From Pempheris klunzingeri (taxonomy: Eukaryota; Chordata; Actinopteri; Acropomatiformes; Pempheridae): DNA of 64,000 nt. The position numbers were made by a program, and so were the translations under genes. Under the pieces are notes generated by a model. The model was given only the letters and a program-made list of their open reading frames with translations, was not told the origin of the DNA and ran no database searches. The stretch is from the NCBI RefSeq assembly GCF_042242105.1, contig NC_092031.1, positions 6,204,462 to 6,268,461 on the forward strand, written 5' to 3'. The first letter of the stretch is position 1, and each line of letters starts with the position of its first letter. Of the stretch, positions 56,405-64,000 are shown one piece after another.

Positions 56405-56800
56405 TTAACCCTTTGATGCACAACATATGCACACCCCTTCTAATACACAACATGGGTCCAAAGTGACCCACATTCATTTTCTATGTGATTTCATGCTGGG
56501 TGAGTGTCTCTTTGCTGTATCTTTTGAAATCAATTAATTTTATGATTGAATATTCCAAGTATTCTTTTAATATCTTGTTTTTGAGTAATACAGGTCATTA
56601 TTATCAATTTTCCTTTCTTATTTTATGAACAAAAATAAGTTTTTGTATTTTTACATCAAGTTTACGCACATGGTTCAAAAAGGACCCGTTTATCTAAGTA
56701 TGATTTTAAATCAAATGACTTCATACTATAACAATAATTTGCCTTAAATAATCACTTTAGCAGTGGTTTGGGCCAAGCAATCATGCATTTAACGTTTTAA
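56405..56800 (+). mobile_element. piggyBac-like element end (TTAA target, CCCTTTGATGCA terminus)
   Basis: The class A flank reads ATTCTTAATAATAATT in intact units. Here it changes to ATTCTTAACCCTTTGATGCA exactly at TTAA, the piggyBac target. The terminus CCCTTTGATGCACAAC is piggyBac-like. I see no second terminus and no resumed array flank to the right, so the far end is lost or diverged. Confidence 0.6.
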
Positions 56801-57001
56801 ACATGTTTATTTGTCATTTTGTCACACATACACATACCACTGATGGCTATTGAACTGAACTGTATCTGTAGTGTAACTATCGTGATGTGGTGAATGTGAC
56901 CAAACAGGTGTGCCTTAGGCTGGCCACAACAAAAGGCCACTCTGAAATGTGCAGTTTTGCTTTATGGGGGGGGGGGGGGTCTGGGGGGGTCAGAAAACCA
57001 G
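56801..57001 (-). mobile_element. 3' end region of a Tc1-like transposon
   Basis: On the reverse strand, sequence after the transposase stop runs through a G/C homopolymer (56966-56979 and beyond) to CTGCACATTTCAGAGTGGCC and AGCCTAAGGCACACCTG. I recognise these blocks as the 3' region of common fish Tc1-like elements. Confidence 0.55.
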
Positions 57002-57524
57002 TCAGTATGTGGTGTGACCACCATTTGCCTTACGCAGTGCAACACATTTCCTTTGCATAGAGTTGATCAGGTTGTTGATTGTGGCCTGTGGAATGTTGGT
57101 CCACTTCTCTTCAATGGCTGTGCCAAGTTGCTGGATATTGGCAGGAACTGGAACATGCTGTCATAAACGTGAATCCAGAGCATCCCAAACATGTTCAATA
57201 GGTGACATGTCCGGTGAGTATGCGGGCCATGCAAGAACTGGGATGTTTTCAGCCTCCAGGAATTGTGTACAGATCCTTGCAACATGGGGCCGTGCATTAT
57301 CGTGCTGCAGCACGAGGTGATGGTCGTGGATGAATGGTATAACAATGGGCCTCAGGATCTCGTCACGGTATCTCTGTGCATTCAAAATGCCATCAAGCAA
57401 ACCGCTCACCCACACGACGCCACACACGCTGTCTGCCATCTGCCCTGAACAGTGAAAACCGGGATTCATCCATGAGAGCACCTCTCCAACGTGCCAGACG
57501 CCATCGAATGTGAGCATTTCCCCC
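57002..57524 (-). pseudogene. Tc1-like (DDE) transposase, broken 3' part
   Basis: Reverse-strand frames give ALMDESRFSLFRADGRQR (first catalytic Asp), then after an internal deletion and frameshift LNAQRYRDEILRPI, LQHDNARPH (second Asp), LAWPAYSPDMSPIEHVWDAL (third acidic residue), an in-frame TGA, and finally QATINNLINSM and GGHTTY before the stop at 57002-57004. The first Asp block is in another frame from the rest, and roughly 30-40 residues between them are missing. Upstream of the first Asp block the frame runs into the 177-bp minisatellite, so the DNA-binding N-terminus is absent from this window. It is a dead copy. Confidence 0.85.
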
Positions 57525-60500
57525 CTCCTCCACTGTTTTGGCTGCCACTTGTTTTCAGGCCGACTTACCACATTAAAAGTGATCGGTAACTGTTTCCCAG
57601 CAGGTCTGGAGGTGGATGAGGCAAAAAAGAGGCAGTTTTGCGTCCGCTCCCAAAACGGCCATTTCCTTGACCCCGGGGTCAGCGTTTTTGGCCAATCCCC
57701 CCTCCTCCACTGTTTTGGCTGCCACTTGTTTTCTGGCCGACTTACCACATTAAAAGTGATCAGTAACTGTTTCCCAGCAGGTCTGGAGGTGGATGAGGCA
57801 AAAAAGAGGCAGTTTTGCGTCCGCTCCCAAAACGGCCATTTCCTTGACCCCGGGGTCAGCGTTTTTGGCCAATCCCCCCTCCTCCACTGTTTTGGCTGCC
57901 ACTTGTTTTCTGGCCGACTTACCACATTAAAAGTGATCAGTAACTGTTTCCCAGCAGGTCTGGAGGTGGATGAGGCAAAAAAGAGGCAGTTTTGCGTCCG
58001 CTCCCAAAACGGCCATTTCCTTGACCCCGGGGTCAGCGTTTTTGGCCAATCCCCCCTCCTCCACTGTTTTGGCTGCCACTTGTTTTCTGGCCAACTTACC
58101 ACATTAAAAGTGATCAGTAACTGTTTCCCAGCAGGTCTGGAGGTGGATGAGGCAAAAAAGAGGCAGTTTTGCGTCCGCTCCCAAAACGGCCATTTCCTTG
58201 ACCCCGGGGTCAGCGTTTTTGGCCAATCCCCCCTCCTCCACTGTTTTGGCTGCCACTTGTTTTCTGGCCGACTTACCACATTAAAAGTGATCAGTAACTG
58301 TTTCCCAGCAGGTCTGGAGGTGGATGAGGCAAAAAAGAGGCAGTTTTGCGTCCGCTCCCAAAACGGCCATTTCCTTGACCCCGGGGTCAGCGTTTTTGGC
58401 CAATCCCCCCTCCTCCACTGTTTTGGCTGCCACTTGTTTTCTGGCCGACTTACCACATTAAAAGTGATCAGTAACTGTTTCCCAGCAGGTCTGGAGGTGG
58501 ATGAGGCAAAAAAGAGGCAGTTTTGCGTCCGCTCCCAAAACGGCCATTTCCTTGACCCCGGGGTCAGCGTTTTTGGCCAATCCCCCCTCCTCCACTGTTT
58601 TGGCTGCCACTTGTTTTCTGGCCGACTTACCACATTAAAAGTGATCAGTAACTGTTTCCCAGCAGGTCTGGAGGTGGATGAGGCAAAAAAGAGGCAGTTT
58701 TGCGTCCGCTCCCAAAACGGCCATTTCCTTGACCCCGGGGTCAGCGTTTTTGGCCAATCCCCCCTCCTCCACTGTTTTGGCTGCCACTTGTTTTCTGGCC
58801 GACTTACCACATTAAAAGTGATCAGTAACTGTTTCCCAGCAAGTCTGGAGGTGGATGAGGCAAAAAAGAGGCAGTTTTGCGTCCGCTCCCAAAACGGCCA
58901 TTTCCTTGACCCCGGGGTCAGCGTTTTTGGCCAATCCCCCCTCCTCCACTGTTTTGGCTGCCACTTGTTTTCAGGCCGACTTACCACATTAAAAGTGATC
59001 AGTAACTGTTTCCCAGCAGGTCTGGAGGTGGATGAGGCGAAAAAGAGGCAGTTTTGCGTCCGCTCCCAAAACGGCCATTTCCTTGACCCCAGGGTCAGCG
59101 TTTTTGGCCAATCCCCCCTCCTCCACTGTTTTGGCTGCCACTTGTTTTCTGGCCGACTTACCACATTAAAAGTGATCAGTAACTGTTTCCCAGCAGGTCT
59201 GGAGGTGGATGAGGCAAAAAAGAGGCAGTTTTGCGTCCGCTCCCAAAACGGCCATTTCCTTGACCCCGGGGTCAGCGTTTTTGGCCAATCCCCCCTCCTC
59301 CACTGTTTTGGCTGCCACTTGTTTTCTGGCCGACTTACCACATTAAAAGTGATCAGTAACTGTTTCCCAGCAGGTCTGGAGGTGGATGAGGCGAAAAAGA
59401 GGCAGTTTTGCGTCCGCTCCCAAAACGGCCATTTCCTTGACCCCGGGGTCAGCGTTTTTGGCCAATCCCCCCTCCTCCACTGTTTTGGCTGCCACTTGTT
59501 TTCAGGCCGACTTACCACATTAAAAGTGATCAGTAACTGTTTCCCAGCAGGTCTGGAGGTGGATGAGGCAAAAAAGAGGCAGTTTTGCGTCCGCTCCCAA
59601 AACGGCCATTTCCTTGACCCCGGGGTCAGCGTTTTTGGCCAATCCCCCCTCCTCCACTGTTTTGGCTGCCACTTGTTTTCTGGCCAACTTACCACATTAA
59701 AAGTGATCAGTAACTGTTTCCCAGCAGGTCTGGAGGTGGATGAGGCAAAAAAGAGGCAGTTTTGCGTCCGCTCCCAAAACGGCCATTTCCTTGACCCCGG
59801 GGTCAGCGTTTTTGGCCAATCCCCCCTCCTCCACTGTTTTGGCTGCCACTTGTTTTCTGGCCGACTTACCACATTAAAAGTGATCAGTAACTGTTTCCCA
59901 GCAGGTCTGGAGGTGGATGAGGCAAAAAAGAGGCAGTTTTGCGTCCGCTCCCAAAACGGCCATTTCCTTGACCCCGGGGTCAGCGTTTTTGGCCAATCCC
60001 CCCTCCTCCACTGTTTTGGCTGCCACTTGTTTTCTGGCCGACTTACCACATTAAAAGTGATCAGTAACTGTTTCCCAGCAGGTCTGGAGGTGGATGAGGC
60101 AAAAAAGAGGCAGTTTTGCGTCCGCTCCCAAAACGGCCATTTCCTTGACCCCGGGGTCAGCGTTTTTGGCCAATCCCCCCTCCTCCACTGTTTTGGCTGC
60201 CACTTGTTTTCTGGCCGACTTACCACATTAAAAGTGATCAGTAACTGTTTCCCAGCAGGTCTGGAGGTGGATGAGGCAAAAAAGAGGCAGTTTTGCGTCC
60301 GCTCCCAAAACGGCCATTTCCTTGACCCCGGGGTCAGCGTTTTTGGCCAATCCCCCCTCCTCCACTGTTTTGGCTGCCACTTGTTTTCTGGCCAACTTAC
60401 CACATTAAAAGTGATCAGTAACTGTTTCCCAGCAGGTCTGGAGGTGGATGAGGCAAAAAAGAGGCAGTTTTGCGTCCGCTCCCAAAACGGCCATTTCCTT

Positions 60501-63500
60501 GACCCCGGGGTCAGCGTTTTTGGCCAATCCCCCCTCCTCCACTGTTTTGGCTGCCACTTGTTTTCTGGCCGACTTACCACATTAAAAGTGATCAGTAACT
60601 GTTTCCCAGCAGGTCTGGAGGTGGATGAGGCAAAAAAGAGGCAGTTTTGCGTCCGCTCCCAAAACGGCCATTTCCTTGACCCCGGGGTCAGCGTTTTTGG
60701 CCAATCCCCCCTCCTCCACTGTTTTGGCTGCCACTTGTTTTCTGGCCGACTTACCACATTAAAAGTGATCAGTAACTGTTTCCCAGCAGGTCTGGAGGTG
60801 GATGAGGCAAAAAAGAGGCAGTTTTGCGTCCGCTCCCAAAACGGCCATTTCCTTGACCCCGGGGTCAGCGTTTTTGGCCAATCCCCCCTCCTCCACTGTT
60901 TTGGCTGCCACTTGTTTTCTGGCCGACTTACCACATTAAAAGTGATCAGTAACTGTTTCCCAGCAGGTCTGGAGGTGGATGAGGCGAAAAAGAGGCAGTT
61001 TTGCGTCCGCTCTCCCAAAACGGCCATTTCCTTGACCCCGGGGTCAGCGTTTTTGGCCAATCCCCCCTCCTCCACTGTTTTGGCTGCCACTTGTTTTCTG
61101 GCCGACTTACCACATTAAAAGTGATCAGTAACTGTTTCCCAGCAGGTCTGGAGGTGGATGAGGCGAAAAAGAGGCAGTTTTGCGTCCGCTCCCAAAACGG
61201 CCATTTCCTTGACCCCGGGGTCAGCGTTTTTGGCCAATCCCCCCTCCTCCACTGTTTTGGCTGCCACTTGTTTTCAGGCCGACTTACCACATTAAAAGTG
61301 ATCAGTAACTGTTTCCCAGCAGGTCTGGAGGTGGATGAGGCGAAAAAGAGGCAGTTTTGCGTCCGCTCCCAAAACGGCCATTTCCTTGACCCCGGGGTCA
61401 GCGTTTTTGGCCAATCCCCCCTCCTCCACTGTTTTGGCTGCCACTTGTTTTCTGGCCGACTTACCACATTAAAAGTGATCAGTAACTGTTTCCCAGCAGG
61501 TCTGGAGGTGGATGAGGCAAAAAAGAGGCAGTTTTGCGTCCGCTCCCAAAACGGCCATTTCCTTGACCCCGGGGTCAGCGTTTTTGGCCAATCCCCCCTC
61601 CTCCACTGTTTTGGCTGCCACTTGTTTTCTGGCCGACTTACCACATTAAAAGTGATCAGTAACTGTTTCCCAGCAGGTCTGGAGGTGGATGAGGCAAAAA
61701 AGAGGCAGATTTGCGTCCGCTCCCAAAACGGCCATTTCCTTGACCCCGGGGTCAGCGTTTTTGGCCAATCCCCCCTCCTCCACTGTTTTGGCTGCCACTT
61801 GTTTTCTGGCCGACTTACCACATTAAAAGTGATCAGTAACTGTTTCCCAGCAGGTCTGGAGGTGGATGAGGCGAAAAAGAGGCAGTTTTGCGTCCGCTCC
61901 CAAAACGGCCATTTCCTTGACCCCGGGGTCAGCGTTTTTGGCCAATCCCCCCTCCTCCACTGTTTTGGCTGCCACTTGTGTTCTGGCCGACTTACCACAT
62001 TAAAAGTGATCAGTAACTGTTTCCCAGCAGGTCTGGAGGTGGATGAGGCGAAAAAGAGGCAGTTTTGCGTCCGCTCCCAAAACGGCCATTTCCTTGACCC
62101 CGGGGTCAGCGTTTTTGGCCAATCCCCCCTCCTCCACTGTTTTGGCTGCCACTTGTTTTCAGGCCGACTTACCACATTAAAAGTGATCGGTAACTGTTTC
62201 CCAGCAGGTCTGGAGGTGGATGAGGCAAAAAAGAGGCAGTTTTGCGTCCGCTCCCAAAACGGCCATTTCCTTGACCCCGGGGTCAGCGTTTTTGGCCAAT
62301 CCCCCCTCCTCCACTGTTTTTGGCTGCCACTTGTTTTCTGGCCAACTTACCACATTAAAAGTGATCAGTAACTGTTTCCCAGCAGGTCTGGAGGTGGATG
62401 AGGCAAAAAAGAGGCAGTTTTGCGTCCGCTCCCAAAACGGCCATTTCCTTGACCCCGGGGTCAGCGTTTTTGGCCAATCCCCCCCTCCTCCACTGTTTTG
62501 GCTGCCACTTGTTTTCTGGCCGACTTACCACATTAAAAGTGATCAGTAACTGTTTCCCAGCAGGTCTGGAGGTGGATGAGGCAAAAAAGAGGCAGTTTTG
62601 CGTCCGCTCCCAAAACGGCCATTTCCTTGACCCCGGGGTCAGCGTTTTTGGCCAATCCCCCCTCCTCCACTGTTTTGGCTGCCACTTGTTTTCTGGCCGA
62701 CTTACCACATTAAAAGTGATCAGTAACTGTTTCCCAGCAGGTCTGGAGGTGGATGAGGCAAAAAAGAGGCAGTTTTGCGTCCGCTCCCAAAACGGCCATT
62801 TCCTTGACCCCGGGGTCAGCGTTTTTGGCCAATCCCCCCTCCTCCACTGTTTTGGCTGCCACTTGTTTTCTGGCCGACTTACCACATTAAAAGTGATCAG
62901 TAACTGTTTCCCAGCAGGTCTGGAGGTGGATGAGGCGAAAAAGAGGCAGTTTTGCGTCCGCTCCCAAAACGGCCATTTCCTTGACCCCGGGGTCAGCGTT
63001 TTTGGCCAATCCCCCCTCCTCCACTGTTTTGGCTGCCACTTGTTTTCTGGCCGACTTACCACATTAAAAGTGATCAGTAACTGTTTCCCAGCAGGTCTGG
63101 AGGTGGATGAGGCGAAAAAGAGGCAGTTTTGCGTCCGCTCCCAAAACGGCCATTTCCTTGACCCCGGGGTCAGCGTTTTTGGCCAATCCCCCCTCCTCCA
63201 CTGTTTTGGCTGCCACTTGTTTTCTGGCCGACTTACCACATTAAAAGTGATCAGTAACTGTTTTCCCAGCAGGTCTGGAGGTGGATGAGCGAAAAAAGAG
63301 GCAGTTTTGCGTCCGCTCCCAAAAACGGCCATTTCCTTGACCCCGGGGTCAGCGTTTTTGGCCAATCCCCCCTCCTCCACTGTTTTGGCTGCCACTTGTT
63401 TTCTGGCCGACTTACCACATTAAAAGTGATCAGTAACTGTTTTCCCAGCAGGTCTGGAGGTGGATGAGGCGAAAAAGAGGCAGTTTTGCGTCCGCTCCCA

Positions 63501-63989
63501 AAACGGCCATTTCCTTGACCCCAGGGGTCAGCGTTTTTGGCCAATCCCCCCTCCTCCACTGTTTTGGCTGCCACTTGTTTTCTGGCCGACTTACCACATT
63601 AAAAAGTGATCAGTAACTGTCCTTACCCAGCAGGTCTGGAGGTGGATGAGGCGAAAAAGAGGCAGTTTTAGCGTCCGCTCCCAAACGGCTCATTTCCTTG
63701 ACCCCCGGGGTCAGCGTTTTTGGCCAATCCCCCCTCCTCACTGTTTTGGCTGCCACTTGTTTTCTGGCCGACTTACCACATTAAAAGTGATCAGTAACTG
63801 TTTCTCCAGCAGGTCTGGAGGTGGATGAGGCGAAAAAGAGGCAGTTTTGCGTCCGCTCCCAAAACGGCCATTTCCTTGACCCCGGGTCAGCGTTTTTGGC
63901 CAATCCCCCCTCACTCTCCACATCGTTTTGGCTGCCACTTGTTTTCTGGCCGACTTACCACATTAAAAGTGATCAGTAAACTGTTTCCA
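57519..63989. repeat. 177-bp minisatellite, about 36 copies
   Basis: The unit (GGTCAGCGTTTTTGGCCAAT ... TTTCCTTGACCCCGG) repeats every 177 bp, measured at 57681, 57858 and 58035. Copies differ by rare substitutions such as GGCCGAC/GGCCAAC, GAGGCAAAA/GAGGCGAAA and TTTTCTGG/TTTTCAGG. Because 177 equals 3 x 59, open frames persist on both strands. From about 63250 to the window end copies carry many small indels. Confidence 0.97.
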
Positions 63990-64000
63990 TAATCACGTGC

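Larger units (their letters stand above)
18926..56408 (+). repeat. rnu5: Giant tandem U5 snRNA gene array, 77 full copies plus 1 truncated
   Basis: All units are head to tail on the plus strand. Unit length is fixed by the 3' flank. Class A units (53) have hairpin GCCCTG-tgtcactg... closing with CAGGGC and recur after 477 bp. Class B units (24) have hairpin GCCCTGC/GTGGGGC and recur after 513 bp. Promoter types: P1 (TGTTAACGG before the PSE, follows A), P2 (CATCGAATTC, follows A), P3 (ACTTGTCAACTCTGC, follows B), P4 (TGTCAACGG, 51-54 kb only). Apical stem variants after ATCG: TATA, CATA, TACA, TCCA. The class A 3' box is F (GTTTAAGG) or Y (GTATAAGG). Sequence between units is nearly identical, so recent homogenisation by unequal exchange or conversion is inferred. 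Array copies share CTTTTC/GGAAAGG in place of CTCTTC/GGAGAGG of the canonical genes. Confidence 0.95.

Noticed and set aside
19128-56466. Dozens of identical 73-aa plus-strand ORFs (MPCVTAGLSDVFK...) as a tandem protein family
   Set aside because: Each starts at the ATG inside the U5 3' hairpin region (TTTTTTGATGCCC) and runs through the snRNA flank. There is no promoter or splice context for mRNA, and the frame exists only because the units are copies.
57161-61090. 1,309-aa protein with a 59-residue repeat fused to a transposase domain
   Set aside because: The frame is open only because the minisatellite is a multiple of 3, and the transposase part has a frameshift, an internal deletion and a premature stop.

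Overview
The window looks like nuclear DNA of a ray-finned fish, probably a spiny-rayed (percomorph-type) teleost. The evidence is vertebrate exon-intron genes with GT-AG introns, long CA/GT microsatellites, Tc1-like, piggyBac-like, hAT-like and LINE remnants of fish type, and three copies of a dispersed repeat containing TTAGCTTAGCATAAAGACTG that I associate with such fish. No bacterial feature is present.

Layout. (1) 1-1.85 kb: terminal exon and poly(A) signal of a gene that reads as mxra7. (2) 2.28-11.5 kb: a complete nine-exon type II Golgi sialyltransferase gene, st6galnac1-like, whose 1,437 coding bases join in frame (478 aa). Its introns hold a palindromic Tc1/mariner-type MITE and copies of the dispersed repeat. 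(3) 11.7-16.9 kb: intergenic DNA with microsatellites and a LINE C-terminal fragment. (4) 16.9-18.1 kb: two canonical U5 spliceosomal snRNA genes, each with a ZNF143/SPH-type distal element about 200 bp upstream and a PSE-like element about 55 bp upstream. (5) 18.9-56.4 kb: a head-to-tail array of 77 full-length U5 snRNA genes plus one truncated copy. Units come in two classes, A (477 bp) and B (513 bp), arranged in higher-order AB, AAB and AAAB blocks. (6) 56.4-57.5 kb: a piggyBac-like TTAA/TIR end at the array edge, then the 3' part of a broken Tc1-like transposase. (7) 57.5-64 kb: a 177-bp minisatellite of about 36 copies expanded inside or against that transposase; it stays open on both strands because 177 is a multiple of 3.

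The main discovery is the U5 array: 79 full-length U5 genes in 39 kb. Nearly all keep the invariant loop I, the Sm site and a terminal hairpin. The array type differs from the two outlying canonical genes by paired stem changes. Most short ORFs here are shadows of snRNA flanks and are not protein genes. The 1,309-aa and 1,202-aa ORFs are artefacts of the minisatellite. Together the U5 genes would feed U5 snRNP and U4/U6.U5 tri-snRNP assembly; whether the array is a stage-specific (for example oocyte) supply is an open inference.
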